The notes: generated by a model not told the origin, from the sequence alone. Counted from the stretch's first letter, positions 40,927 to 49,803 are shown. The stretch is 64,000 bases of DNA from Kribbella catacumbae DSM 19601 (GCF_000372465.1 NZ_AQUZ01000036.1:138-64137), one strand, 5' to 3'. Made by a program: numbers and translations.

Positions 40927-41604
40927 TCCGTTGCCGGGCTGGTGGATTTCCAGGATGAGCCGGCGGCGGCCGCCCCATTCGCGCTTGTAGACCTTGTAGT
41001 TCTCGATGCCGGCGGCGGCGCAGAGGCGGCCGTAGCTGGCTTCGTCGTGGATGTAGTGGACGCCGCTGGTGCCGAAGTGCTCGGTGGTCACGATCCGGTG
41101 CTCCGGGCCCTGCCGGATGCCGTTGGCGATCTCCGACGCGGTCGCCGGGCCCCAGACCGGGCCCTCGATCACGGCCAGTCCGCCCGGCCTGAGCACCCGC
41201 GAGATCTCCCAGATCGTCGACAGCTGCTCGTCCTCGGCGAACAGTTCGTGGAACGCCGTCCACAGGCAGATCACCGCGTCGAACGAGTCCGACTTGTACG
41301 GCAGGTCCGTCATCGACCCGATCGCCCAGTCGATCGACAGCTCCTCCTCCCTCGCCTTGGCCTGGCCGGCTTCGACCAGGTTCGGGGAGATGTCCAGTCC
41401 ACGCACGACCTTGCCGGCCCGCCGCAACGGCAGGCTGATCCGGCCGTAGCCACAGCACAGGTCCAGCACGGACTCCCGGCCTTCCAGGAGTTCCTCGACG
41501 GCCTCGATGATGGCGGCATCACGTTCAGGCGTGGTGCGACTGGCTAGCCCCTCGGCCCCGAGTTCTTCGTACTCGGCCCGGCTGCGCAGTGCAGAGTTCA
41601 GCAT
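40924..41604 (-). CDS. Class I SAM-dependent methyltransferase
   Basis: 226 residues from ATG 41604, chosen because GATACT (41611-41616) lies six bases upstream; a start 46 codons earlier adds unrelated sequence. SAM motif I is VLDLCCGYGRISLPL, the acidic end of strand 2 is GLDIS, motif III is SFDAVICLWTAFHEL and motif post-I is RVLRPGGLAVIEGP. It belongs to the methyltransferase_11/25 type. The C-terminal portion has a Tyr/Lys-rich beta hairpin (YKVYKREWGGRRRLILEI). The substrate is unknown. Confidence 0.8.
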   Translation of the reverse strand: MLNSALRSRAEYEELGAEGLASRTTPERDAAIIEAVEELLEGRESVLDLCCGYGRISLPLRRAGKVVRGLDISPNLVEAGQAKAREEELSIDWAIGSMTDLPYKSDSFDAVICLWTAFHELFAEDEQLSTIWEISRVLRPGGLAVIEGPVWGPATASEIANGIRQGPEHRIVTTEHFGTSGVHYIHDEASYGRLCAAAGIENYKVYKREWGGRRRLILEIHQPGNG

Positions 41605-41771
41605 TGCGCAAGTATCCCGGCACCGCTGGGTCACTGTCAGTATCAGCTCCGGATTCGAGACCGGACCGATCCCCGAAGTCGGCAAACGGTAATCCCGCGC
41701 CTCTCGTGCCACCCCCGCCGCGGCGCCGACACTGAAGCTCACCAGTGCCAGCGCGAGAGAGAGCGATCAAA

Positions 41772-42482
41772 ATGCCAACCACCCGGTACGACGACCTGCG
41801 GGCGTTGTTCATCAACTGCACCCTGAAGCGGTCACCCGAGCGCAGCAACACCGAAGGGCTGATCGAGGTGAGCCGGAACATCCTGGCCAAGCAGGGCGTG
41901 GCGGTCGAGGTGATCCGGGCGATCGACCATGACATCGCCACCGGGGTCTGGCCGGACATGACCGAGCACGGCTGGGCGAGCGACGAGTGGCCCGCCCTGC
42001 AGGAGAAGGTGATGGCCGCCGACATCCTGGTGATCGCCGGCCCGATCTGGCTCGGCGACAACAGTTCGGTGACCAAGAAGGTGATCGAGCGGCTGTACGC
42101 GAACTCCTCGATCCTCAACGAGGACGGGCAGTACGCGTACTACGGCCGCGTCGGCGGCTGCGTGATCACCGGCAACGAGGACGGCGTCAAGCACTGCGCG
42201 ATGAACGTGCTCTACAGCCTGCAGCACCTCGGCTACACCGTCCCGCCGCAGGCCGACGCCGGCTGGATCGGCGAGGCCGGCCCGGGCCCGTCGTACCTGG
42301 ACGAGGGGTCGGGCGGCCCGGACAACGACTTCACCAACCGGAACACGACTTTTATGACCTGGAACCTGTTGCACTTGGCAAGAATGCTGAAGGACGCCGG
42401 CGGGATCCCTGCCCACGGCAACCAGCGCTCCGAGTGGGACGCCGGCTGCCGCTTCGACTTCGAGAACCCTGAGTACCGCTGA
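41772..42482 (+). CDS. Flavodoxin-fold NADPH-dependent FMN reductase-like protein
   Basis: 236 residues from ATG 41772. The flavodoxin-like fold is seen in ALFINCTLKRSPERSNTEGL (FMN phosphate loop), VIAGPIWLGDNSSVTKKVIERL (isoalloxazine contact) and GRVGGCVITGNEDGVKHCAMNVL. The C-terminal 60 residues are longer than in simple FMN reductases and include PGPSYLDEGSGG. Related proteins reduce quinones, nitro compounds or azo dyes. The gene is divergent from the methyltransferase and convergent with the riboswitch-controlled permease. The physiological role is unknown. Confidence 0.75.
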   Translation: MPTTRYDDLRALFINCTLKRSPERSNTEGLIEVSRNILAKQGVAVEVIRAIDHDIATGVWPDMTEHGWASDEWPALQEKVMAADILVIAGPIWLGDNSSVTKKVIERLYANSSILNEDGQYAYYGRVGGCVITGNEDGVKHCAMNVLYSLQHLGYTVPPQADAGWIGEAGPGPSYLDEGSGGPDNDFTNRNTTFMTWNLLHLARMLKDAGGIPAHGNQRSEWDAGCRFDFENPEYR

Positions 42483-42486
42483 GTTT

Positions 42487-43821
42487 CTAGACCTGAGGCG
42501 CGTTGCTGCGCCCGATGCGGCCGAAGATGATTGCCGCGAGCATCGAGACGACGATCGAGGTGTACGTCGCGCCGAGCCAACCTGGCACCGGCTGGTTGTT
42601 GAACAGGGTCTGCTGGAGGTCGAGCCAGAACGGAGACCACCCCTCGACCGTGCCGGGGTTGACGAGTTGGTAGGCGACGAAGCCGCAGATCCAGGCGAGG
42701 GTGGGCTGCCAGCGGAAGCGGGCGGTGTCGGAGACGTCCCAGCGCATCTTGCTGACCACGAAGAAGTCGGCGATCGCGACCGCGAACAACGGGATGAAGA
42801 CCGAGCCGATCAGGTAGAGGAACTGCGTGTAGTTGCCCAGGTCAATGAACAGCGCGAGCACGGTTGCGAGCACGCCGATCGCGACCGAGATCCAGCGCCG
42901 GTCGATGTGCCCGATCAGGTTGTGCGCGGCCATCGTGGTCGAGTAGACGTTCGCGTACGCCTCGTCGACCTCGTCCACCAGCAGCACGAACAACGCGATC
43001 GCTCCGGCCGGCAGGGTGACCAGCGCGGTGATCACGTCGGTGCTGTTGGTCTGCAAGGTGGCGACGGCGATCACGCCGAGGGCGTAGTACAGGATCGCGG
43101 CGAGTCCGTACCCGAGGGCGGATCCGGCGAAGGCGGCCTTGTTGGTACGCGAGTGCCGGGTGTAGTCGGCGGCCAGCGGCGCGAACGAGACGACACCGGC
43201 TGCGGCGAGGTCGACGCCCGGCCAGAAGCCGAAGATGCCGTCCTGGGGGATGTCGTGCACGGGCTTGCTGAGCACCTGGATGAACAGGTAGACCGAGGCC
43301 AGCAGAACCAGCCAGACCATGAACTTGCGCAGCAGTTTCACACTGCCCAGCGGCCGCACGGCCATCGCGGTGGCGATGAAGCCCGCGATCAGCACGAACA
43401 GCCAGCGCCAGCGCTCACTCGTCACGGCCACGGCCGCCTGGGAGATGACGATGATCTCCATCGTCGCCCAGCCGATGTTCTGCGCGATGTTGAGCACCGT
43501 CGGCGCCATCGAGCCGCGGCGGCCGAACAGCCCACGCAGGCTGGCCATCGCCGGCGCACCCGTCTGCGAGCCGAAGACGGCGGCACCGCCCAGCACGAGG
43601 GCGCCGATCACGCAGCCGACGACGACCGCGATCAGGCCCTTCACCAGCGATCCCGTGTACGCCGCGACGAGCGCGCCGGTCACCGGGCCGAACAGCGAGA
43701 TGCCGAGATTGCCCCAGAGCGTGAACTGATCGAGGAACCCCAGCGTGCGCGGCGCGTCCGTGGTGAGGACGAGCGGTGCTTCCTGGCTGGGGTCGTTGTT
43801 GCGGACAGCAGTCGTGGCCAT
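42487..43821 (-). CDS. cytX: CytX-like NCS1 permease for a thiamine precursor
   Basis: 444 residues with about 12 membrane segments. TLWGNLGISLFGPVTGALV and WATMEIIVISQAAVAV fit the cytosine/purine/HMP branch of the NCS1 family. The gene is preceded by a TPP riboswitch on the same strand, which distinguishes CytX, the predicted hydroxymethylpyrimidine importer, from cytosine permease CodB. Uptake of the pyrimidine half of thiamine would then be shut off by thiamine pyrophosphate. No thi genes are next to it. Confidence 0.82.
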   Translation of the reverse strand: MATTAVRNNDPSQEAPLVLTTDAPRTLGFLDQFTLWGNLGISLFGPVTGALVAAYTGSLVKGLIAVVVGCVIGALVLGGAAVFGSQTGAPAMASLRGLFGRRGSMAPTVLNIAQNIGWATMEIIVISQAAVAVTSERWRWLFVLIAGFIATAMAVRPLGSVKLLRKFMVWLVLLASVYLFIQVLSKPVHDIPQDGIFGFWPGVDLAAAGVVSFAPLAADYTRHSRTNKAAFAGSALGYGLAAILYYALGVIAVATLQTNSTDVITALVTLPAGAIALFVLLVDEVDEAYANVYSTTMAAHNLIGHIDRRWISVAIGVLATVLALFIDLGNYTQFLYLIGSVFIPLFAVAIADFFVVSKMRWDVSDTARFRWQPTLAWICGFVAYQLVNPGTVEGWSPFWLDLQQTLFNNQPVPGWLGATYTSIVVSMLAAIIFGRIGRSNAPQV

Positions 43822-43831
43822 GGCTGACCTA

Positions 43832-43940
43832 GCTCCCTACGCCGGCATTACCCGGTCAGGTTCAGGCGGTCGGCGACCCGGCTGTGACAGCTCGTCGCCC
43901 TCTCAGCCCGCCAACATCGGTGCGAGCTCCCGCAGAGGTT
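43832..43940 (-). promoter_or_regulatory. TPP (thi-box) riboswitch
   Basis: On the minus strand the order is GCGGGAGCTCGCACC, then GGCTGAGAGGG, then CTGAACCTGACCGGGTAATG, then CCGGCGTAGGGAGC. These are the conserved parts of the TPP aptamer: the P1 stem, the CUGAGA pyrimidine-sensor bulge and the CUGA-ACC-UGA-GG-UAAUxCC pyrophosphate-sensor stretch. It ends about ten bases before the permease start, so it probably acts on translation initiation. Confidence 0.93.
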
Positions 43941-43963
43941 GTTACTGCGTCAACGATAACGCG

Positions 43964-44626
43964 TCATTGCCCGTTGTATACACCGGCTGCCCGCTTGATG
44001 AACGTCACAACCTCGGGGCCGTTCGTAAGTACCGGCATGTGAGAGCCGGTCGGTAGCGTCCAGACCTCCGCGCCGGCCAGGTCGGCAATCCGCTGCGCCC
44101 AGCCGGGTGGACACAGGCGGTCGTGCTCGCACCGAACGACCACCGCCGGACACCCGAGCCTGCCGATCGCCGCTGCGAGGTCGTAGCGCCTGGCGACCTC
44201 CATCGCGCGCGCCATCGAGACCAGGCCGGTACGGGCATACTGCGGCGCGAGGACGGGCACCAGCCGCGCCGACTCCCACACTGCCGATCGCACCCACCGC
44301 TCAGCGAGAGTAGTCCAGCCGGAGGTTTCGACGTCTCCGGTCGGCCCGAGCAGCACGAGGCTCTTCACGAGCTCCGGCCGGGCCAGAGCGGTCGCGACCA
44401 CGATCTGGCAGCTGGCCGAATGGCCCACCAGGACAGAGGGCTCCGTCACGCGATCGGCCAGACGTCGAGCCAGCGCCTCGGTCTGCAGATCGTCGCCGTG
44501 TCGAACGGGTTCGCCGTACCCGGGCAGTGTCACTACTCGGTACGGCGTACCGAGGTCGCGCACGGTCGGCGCATAGGACTCCGGCCCGAGCCCTAGCCCG
44601 GGGACGAGTACGACGGGGGCGGTCAT
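43964..44626 (-). CDS. Alpha/beta hydrolase
   Basis: 220 residues from an ATG overlapping the upstream membrane-protein gene (ATGA). VVLVPGLGLGPESY is the oxyanion-hole region, VGHSASCQIVV is the nucleophile elbow with Ser in GHSAS, HDRLCPP carries the acid, and GSHMPVLT the catalytic His. It fits small esterases or lipase-like hydrolases of the cytosol. The substrate is unknown. The stop is close to the start of transcription of the cytX riboswitch. Confidence 0.82.
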   Translation of the reverse strand: MTAPVVLVPGLGLGPESYAPTVRDLGTPYRVVTLPGYGEPVRHGDDLQTEALARRLADRVTEPSVLVGHSASCQIVVATALARPELVKSLVLLGPTGDVETSGWTTLAERWVRSAVWESARLVPVLAPQYARTGLVSMARAMEVARRYDLAAAIGRLGCPAVVVRCEHDRLCPPGWAQRIADLAGAEVWTLPTGSHMPVLTNGPEVVTFIKRAAGVYNGQ

Positions 44627-45528
44627 TCCCAGGGCGGGCGGTCCGGGGCTTGCTGGACGACAGGGTTGCGCACTGCGGGCTTGAGCTCGCGGTAGCCGAG
44701 TGCGAAGCCGACAGCCAGGATCAGCAGGCCGGTGCCGCCCCACGCGTACGCCGTGGGCAGGCGGTGCAGGGAGTCGTCGATCGAGCCCATGCCGGTGGTC
44801 AGGATCATCACGAGCCAGATCAGCAGGGGGACCAGCGAGACAGCGACCAGACCGAGTCCACCGAGCTCTATCGGGTCCGGCTGGCGCCCGACCTTGCGGC
44901 GGCTCATCACGTCGCGCAACCACATACCTAGCGCGGCCAGACCGACCAGGAGGATCAGGAGCTGGCCGATGGTGTCGATGACGTCTGTACGGAGCGGGTG
45001 GTTCAGGGGCGAGCCGGGAGCCTGGGAGATCTCCCGCAGCGAGACCCGCTGCACAGAGATGACCAGCAGACCGTAGACGGCGGCGATGATCGTGGCGAGC
45101 AGTACTACGCGGGCTGCTCGCGGATCACGGGGTGCCGGCTCGCCCTCTCGCCCGTACGTCGGTAGCTCGTGCTGCTGGGGGTGCGCCGGTGGGCCGTATG
45201 GGGTGCCGGGGCGGTAGGCGGGCGGCTGGTTGTAGGCGTGACCGGCCGGGTCGCCGTACGGGTTAGCTGGGTCGGCGTACTGGCTCGGCGGGGCGCCGTG
45301 CTGCGGCGTACCGGGTGGCAGTGGCTCGCCGGACCCGGGCTGGCTCTGAGCTGGTTGACCCTGTCCTGGCTGGCCGGGCTGGCCGGGCTGGTAGGTGCCT
45401 GGCTGGGCGTAGGTGTCGGCGGCGTAGGTGTGGCCGCCGTACGGCGCCGGCTTGGCGTAGTGCTCGTCCTCGCGGGACTCGTCGGGGTTGTCACCCCGGC
45501 CGTAGGTGGGGAAGTCCTGTGACGACAT
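44623..45528 (-). CDS. Membrane protein with long Pro/Gln/Gly-rich N-terminus
   Basis: 301 residues. Residues 1-135 are low-complexity, rich in Gly, Pro, Gln and Tyr, with repeats such as GQPGQPGQ and YGPPAHPQ. They are followed by four predicted membrane helices (about 142-162, 188-208, 225-250 and 267-285). Short polar loops and a C-terminal tail ending PPWE complete it. Such proteins with disordered cytosolic heads are frequent in Actinobacteria and have no assigned job. It is translationally coupled to the alpha/beta hydrolase. Confidence 0.75.
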   Translation of the reverse strand: MSSQDFPTYGRGDNPDESREDEHYAKPAPYGGHTYAADTYAQPGTYQPGQPGQPGQGQPAQSQPGSGEPLPPGTPQHGAPPSQYADPANPYGDPAGHAYNQPPAYRPGTPYGPPAHPQQHELPTYGREGEPAPRDPRAARVVLLATIIAAVYGLLVISVQRVSLREISQAPGSPLNHPLRTDVIDTIGQLLILLVGLAALGMWLRDVMSRRKVGRQPDPIELGGLGLVAVSLVPLLIWLVMILTTGMGSIDDSLHRLPTAYAWGGTGLLILAVGFALGYRELKPAVRNPVVQQAPDRPPWE

Positions 45529-45588
45529 TCTCTACGCCCTCCCGCTCGCTCAGACCGTCTCTGGACAGGTTCTCACGGGTGAGGTCGT

Positions 45589-46449
45589 CTAGGTTGCTTT
45601 GATGGTGGGCCAGGCGTTCGGCAGGCAGCCGGCCAGGCCCTTGGTCTGCTGCATCATCACTGGCGCCGGGGTGCCGGCCTTGGCGCAGGGCGAGTGTCCG
45701 TGGCCGAGCGCGTGGCCGACCTCGTGGTTGACCACGTAGTTGCGGTAGAGCTCGACCTTGCCCGCGTACGCGGGGATGGCGTACATCCAGCGCTTGGCAT
45801 TGAGGACCACCCGGTCCTCGACCCGGCAGGAGAGCTCACCACCGGTGTCGAGCGGCAGACAGAGCTTGTCGGTCAGCGTCGGTGTGGCCAAGATGATGCG
45901 CAGGTCCGCGTCGGGCTTGTCGGTCCGCTCGAAGCTGACCGGCTGCAGCGCCTGCCAACCGCGTGCGTCGGTCAGCGTCTTGTGGATCGCCGTCGCGACG
46001 GCCGCACCGTTGAACGACAGCCCTTCCTCGATCTCGACCCGATAGGTGAGCTTGTCGCGCACCCCGTTCGCCTTCGAGGAACCAGCCACCACCTGCAGGC
46101 GCCCCGTCGAAACAACCACGTTCGGCTTGGACCCCTTGGGCGGCCGAGTCAGAGTCGGTGCCGGACGCAACGGCTTGGTGAAAGTTGCCGTCGGCGTCGG
46201 TACCTCCGTCGGCACCACCACAGGCGCCTGCACCGGCGCATCGGCCGCGACAACAGCCCCACTGAACTGCGCCGCCAGGTTTGTCTGCCGGGTGGCATCC
46301 GGGTGCACCACCATCACCACACCCAGCACCGCCAACGCAGTCACAGAGAACCACTGCGCCTTGTAAGACTTCCGCCGGCTATGCCGCCCACCCCGGCCCC
46401 GGCGCGCACGACTCCCCGCACGCTGCCTACTCCGCCGGGTGGTGGTCAT
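45589..46449 (-). CDS. DUF3152 zinc-protease-like exported protein
   Basis: 286 residues. A very basic N-terminus (RRSRQRAGSRARRGRGGRHSRRKS) precedes one membrane helix (about 33-50). After a Pro/Thr-rich linker comes the DUF3152 domain with NHEVGHALGHGHSPC, an extended HExxH-like zinc motif (HEVGH...HGH) resembling metzincin proteases. The active region is expected outside the cell. A -10 (TAGGGT) lies eight bases before the ATG, so it may be leaderless. The substrate is unknown. Confidence 0.82.
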   Translation of the reverse strand: MTTTRRSRQRAGSRARRGRGGRHSRRKSYKAQWFSVTALAVLGVVMVVHPDATRQTNLAAQFSGAVVAADAPVQAPVVVPTEVPTPTATFTKPLRPAPTLTRPPKGSKPNVVVSTGRLQVVAGSSKANGVRDKLTYRVEIEEGLSFNGAAVATAIHKTLTDARGWQALQPVSFERTDKPDADLRIILATPTLTDKLCLPLDTGGELSCRVEDRVVLNAKRWMYAIPAYAGKVELYRNYVVNHEVGHALGHGHSPCAKAGTPAPVMMQQTKGLAGCLPNAWPTIKAT

Positions 46450-46673
46450 GACGAGCCACCCTATCCACTCCGCGTTACATCACGAAAGAGCAACTTCAGC
46501 CACGCTCGGTATCGAGCTGCTCACAGACCCGTGACTAAACCCGCACTGGCGCTAAATAGAGCAGCAACGCAGGGGCCGTCACGCCGACGGTCTAGGCTTT
46601 CCGCAGCAATCGGCCCAGTCGGTCCCCGACTCCAGGACCTGACTGTGAATGTAGAACGACATCAGGAGAGCGG

Positions 46674-47489
46674 ATGGCCGCGGGACAGGATGTGTGGTCA
46701 GACGCCACCGTCACAGCGGCCCTCAGCGCGCCCGACCGAGCTCGGGCGAAGGCTTCAGCGCAGTTGATCATCAGGATGGCTGACACCGGAGCTGAGCCGG
46801 TGCTGGCTGTTGCCGATGATGGACAGCGATACTGGCTCAAGTGGCCTGGCAATCCGCATGGCAACCTGTCACTGGTCCATGAAGCGGTCGTGGCTGCTGT
46901 CGGCGAGCTACTCGGAGCGCCAGTACGTCGAATCTCATTGATCTCCGTGGATGCGGCGCTGGTTACCGACCTCTACGCCAAGGATGGCCGTCGGTTGCCG
47001 ACTGGCCTCTATACAGGCTCCGAGCTGCTGGCAGACGTCGAGGAGAACACGGTCATCGCCGGCGTTCGGCGCGATGGCAACTCCTGCCGTTTCGCTTACT
47101 TCCTCGCCTTGTGGGATTTGTGTCTCGGTACAGACCTACAACTGCTCTACCACCTGGCGGCGAACGACCAGGTGTGGTCGATCGATCACGGGCTCTGGTT
47201 CGACAGCCTCGAAGGCAACTGGTCGCCTGAACACCTGGCCAAACGGGATGGACTTCCCTGGGACTGGCCGGACACAGCCGAGGGGCAACCATTCAGCGCT
47301 GACGCTCTCCTCGGCGCCGCAGCCGCGGTAGATGCCCTGACCTGCAAAGATCTGGCCGACGTCATGAGCGGCATACCGCTAACATGGAGTATTGCTGACG
47401 GGACCCTACTGACCCTGGCCAGGTTCATCTACGAGCGCCGATCTGCAGTGTCGGAGAGGCTTCGGGAAGCCGCGGAGAGCCATTCATGA
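46674..47489 (+). CDS. HipA-like protein kinase
   Basis: 271 residues. It has the compact HipA-family kinase fold: RYWLKWPGNPHG with the ATP-binding Lys56, NDQVWSIDHGLWF with the catalytic Asn164 and metal-binding Asp171, and an all-alpha C-terminus. It is shorter than E. coli HipA (440 residues) and lacks the N-subdomain. AGGAGAGC precedes the ATG. The gene runs directly into a DUF3037 gene; this pairing recurs in bacteria. Possibly a toxin-antitoxin-like or phage-response module. No HipB-type HTH antitoxin is present. Confidence 0.8.
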   Translation: MAAGQDVWSDATVTAALSAPDRARAKASAQLIIRMADTGAEPVLAVADDGQRYWLKWPGNPHGNLSLVHEAVVAAVGELLGAPVRRISLISVDAALVTDLYAKDGRRLPTGLYTGSELLADVEENTVIAGVRRDGNSCRFAYFLALWDLCLGTDLQLLYHLAANDQVWSIDHGLWFDSLEGNWSPEHLAKRDGLPWDWPDTAEGQPFSADALLGAAAAVDALTCKDLADVMSGIPLTWSIADGTLLTLARFIYERRSAVSERLREAAESHS

Positions 47490-47500
47490 GAGGGGACAGC

Positions 47501-48370
47501 ATGCGTTACGACTACTGGGTCATTCGCTACGTCCCCGACCCTGTACGCGGGGAATTCGTGAACGTCGGCGTCATCGCCGGTCGCGACGGACAGTGGGCCT
47601 ATCGGCGCGTGAACAACCTCCGGCGCGCGTCACGGCTGGGCGGCACGGCCAGCTACACCGACTCTTTCCTCCGAAGGATCGAGGGCGTGATCGAGGCCCG
47701 CCTCGGCGCCGTCGAAGAACTGTTCCCCGACGAGTCCGTTCCCACCTTCGAACGAGGCGACATCGAGGACCTCCGGGTACGGATGAACAACCTGGTGCAG
47801 TTGTCCGAAGCCCGGCCTGTGCTCGCGAGATCCGCAGAAGAGGCAGCCGATCTTGCCTTTGAGCTGATGATCGTCGACTCCGAAGCCGACGTGAACCATC
47901 GGACCAGAACGCGGGTCGTCCATCGACTCAAGGATGCCTTTGCTCTGCGCCCCGAACTGGTTCGGCACGTCGCACGCTTCCAGGTCGCTGCCGTGGGCTC
48001 GCAGGAGACCAGAATCGACTTCGCGGTCAAGGACGGCGTCGTGCATCAGATGTCACAGGTGTGGGCGTTCGACGTCAAGGACACGCGCACTCTGCAAACC
48101 CAGATCCAGGCCTGGAACTACCTTCTGGGCCTGCTTCGGCAGGACGGCGGACGTCTGACCCCGCGGAACAGAAGCGGCGACGGCGTGGAGATCCCCACTG
48201 GGGTCGAGATCAACGCGGTCTTCGCTGAGCCGAATACTGCTGCCGGCGAGGAACAGTTCGAGATCGCTCAAGACGGCTGGCAACGTCTCGGAGTGGACGT
48301 TGTTCCTGCTACGGAGTCGGACAGCATCGTCGACGAGGCCGAACGCCTGCTGCAGAACAGCGCTTCGTAA
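47501..48370 (+). CDS. DUF3037-domain protein paired with HipA-like kinase
   Basis: 289 residues from ATG 47501, four bases after AGGGGA; an ATG at 47486 overlapping the HipA stop lacks a good site. The N-terminus YDYWVIRYVPDPVRGEFVNVGVIAG is the DUF3037 signature (about 1-120). The remainder (about 125-289) is helical with an acidic C-terminus and no named domain. DUF3037 proteins nearly always occur beside HipA-like kinases as I recall, and their biochemical role is unknown. It may be the substrate, antidote or adaptor of the kinase; this is inference. Confidence 0.78.
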   Translation: MRYDYWVIRYVPDPVRGEFVNVGVIAGRDGQWAYRRVNNLRRASRLGGTASYTDSFLRRIEGVIEARLGAVEELFPDESVPTFERGDIEDLRVRMNNLVQLSEARPVLARSAEEAADLAFELMIVDSEADVNHRTRTRVVHRLKDAFALRPELVRHVARFQVAAVGSQETRIDFAVKDGVVHQMSQVWAFDVKDTRTLQTQIQAWNYLLGLLRQDGGRLTPRNRSGDGVEIPTGVEINAVFAEPNTAAGEEQFEIAQDGWQRLGVDVVPATESDSIVDEAERLLQNSAS

Positions 48371-48423
48371 CGCCCGAACGGCGGGGTGGGTGCCACGGCG
48401 GAGGAGCGGGGGCGTACGTAGTA

Positions 48424-49617
48424 CTAGGCCGTGCGGGTGCGGAGGAATTTGCCGAAGTGGGGGACGGTGAAGGCTACGGTGCCTCGTTCGGCGGAGTAGA
48501 CGAGGCCTTTTTTGATGAGGCCGTCTCGGGCTGGGGAGAGGGATTGCGGCTTGCGGTTGAGGGTGGTGGCTACTTCGGCGGTGGGGACGGAGCCGTCGTC
48601 TACGCCGATGCCTAGTTCGGCCATGGCTCGCATGTATTCGCGTTCGGCGGGGGTGGCTCGTTCGTAGCGGGAGCCGAAGAAGCCGACGGTGAGTTCGGCG
48701 GAGGCTTCCGGGCCGGCTACGGCGACGTCTTTGATGGTGATCGGGCTGGCGGGCGCGTGGTCCCAGGTGGCGTGGGCGAAGGCTTGGACGAAGTACGGGT
48801 AGCCGTCTGTTTGGGCGTAGAGCTCGTCGAGGGCTTCCTCCTCGAAGACGACGCCCTCGGTCTCGGCCGGGATCATCAGCGCGCGATCGCAGGCTTCGCG
48901 GGCCAGGCGGTCGACGCGGATGTAGCGGAAGAGGCGTTCGGAGTACGACTTGCTGGCGGACAGTACTGCGGGCAGGTGCGGCAGCCCGGCGCCGACGACA
49001 ACCAGTGCGGCGCTCTGCTGGGAGATCTCGTGGCAAGCCGCGCACAGAGCCGACAGGTCGTCCGCGCTGATGTCCTGCATCTCGTCGATGAACAGCCCGA
49101 CGCCGACGGACAGATCGCCGGCCAGGTCGGCCGCGTCCGCGAACAGCTCGATCAGGTCCATCTCGAGGTCGCCTGAGTCGGCCCGGCCCTTCGCGGCGAC
49201 CACGTCGACCGGGGGATGCCAGCGGATGCCCTTGCGATCGTTCTGCGCGGTCCGCAGGGCAAAAGCCTTCAGTACTGCGCTGAACTGGTCGACCCGCTCG
49301 TCGTCCCGGTGCCGGTGCCCTAGTTCGCGCATCGCGGTGTGCATCGCCTGGGCGATCGGCAGCCGGATGCTCTGGTCCGGGCGGGCCTCGATCTTGCCGG
49401 TACCCCAGGCGCGCTTGATCGCCTGGCTCCGCAGCGTGTTGAGCAGGACCGTCTTGCCGACCCCGCGCAGCCCCGACAGCACCAGGCTGCGCTCCGGCCG
49501 TCCCGCCGCGACGCGTTCGAGCACCACCTCGAACTGCCGTACTTCGGTATCGCGTCCGGCCAGCTCGGGCGGGCGCTGACCGGCGCCGGGCGCATAGGGA
49601 TTCCGGATCGGATCCAT
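48424..49617 (-). CDS. AAA-family (AAA_16/Orc1-like) ATPase
   Basis: 397 residues from ATG 49617. ELAGRDTEVRQFEVVLERV precedes Walker A (GLRGVGKT), Walker B is VGLFIDEMQDI, sensor 1 lies near VVVGAGLP and sensor 2 follows. A winged helix (about 315-397) ends the protein, as in ORC/Cdc6-like and STAND-type AAA_16 proteins. It is a soluble, DNA- or ligand-binding ATPase. The gene is divergent from a RelA/SpoT-domain gene and the shared promoter region carries repeated CTAG motifs. The role is unknown; stress or defence ATPases often have this architecture. Confidence 0.8.
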   Translation of the reverse strand: MDPIRNPYAPGAGQRPPELAGRDTEVRQFEVVLERVAAGRPERSLVLSGLRGVGKTVLLNTLRSQAIKRAWGTGKIEARPDQSIRLPIAQAMHTAMRELGHRHRDDERVDQFSAVLKAFALRTAQNDRKGIRWHPPVDVVAAKGRADSGDLEMDLIELFADAADLAGDLSVGVGLFIDEMQDISADDLSALCAACHEISQQSAALVVVGAGLPHLPAVLSASKSYSERLFRYIRVDRLAREACDRALMIPAETEGVVFEEEALDELYAQTDGYPYFVQAFAHATWDHAPASPITIKDVAVAGPEASAELTVGFFGSRYERATPAEREYMRAMAELGIGVDDGSVPTAEVATTLNRKPQSLSPARDGLIKKGLVYSAERGTVAFTVPHFGKFLRTRTA

Positions 49618-49637
49618 GCATTTCACTCTATGAGGCT

Positions 49638-49737
49638 GTCTAGCGTTTTCCTTAGATTTCGCTAGCCAATCCGATCGCGTGTCGCTGCTCTGTCACTTTC
49701 CTGCCCTGTCTAGCGGAAACCCTAGAAAGCACTAGAC
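49638..49737. promoter_or_regulatory. Paired CTAG-box operators between AAA ATPase and RelA/SpoT genes
   Basis: Two 28-bp boxes (49638-49665 and 49710-49737) are imperfect inverted copies of each other. Each has GTCTAG at one end, CGCTAG at the other and TTTC/TTAG-like inner bases. Further CTAGs lie at 49751-49758 (GCTAGCGG) and within the -10 at 49792. CTAG is usually rare in GC-rich bacteria. This suggests a dedicated regulator binding both promoters. Confidence 0.5.
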
Positions 49738-49791
49738 ACCGATAGCCGACGCTAGCGGGAGTGGGACGGGCGCATGCGCCGCCCTGAGCAC

Positions 49792-49797
49792 TAGGGT
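49792..49797 (+). promoter_or_regulatory. -10 element for leaderless RelA/SpoT-domain mRNA
   Basis: TAGGGT is followed by six bases and the ATG at 49804. No Shine-Dalgarno is present. It lies at the edge of the CTAG cluster. Confidence 0.5.
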
Positions 49798-49803
49798 CAG
49801 CGC

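Noticed and set aside
46674..48370. Classical HipBA toxin-antitoxin pair
   Set aside because: No Xre/HipB-type HTH gene is present and the partner is DUF3037.
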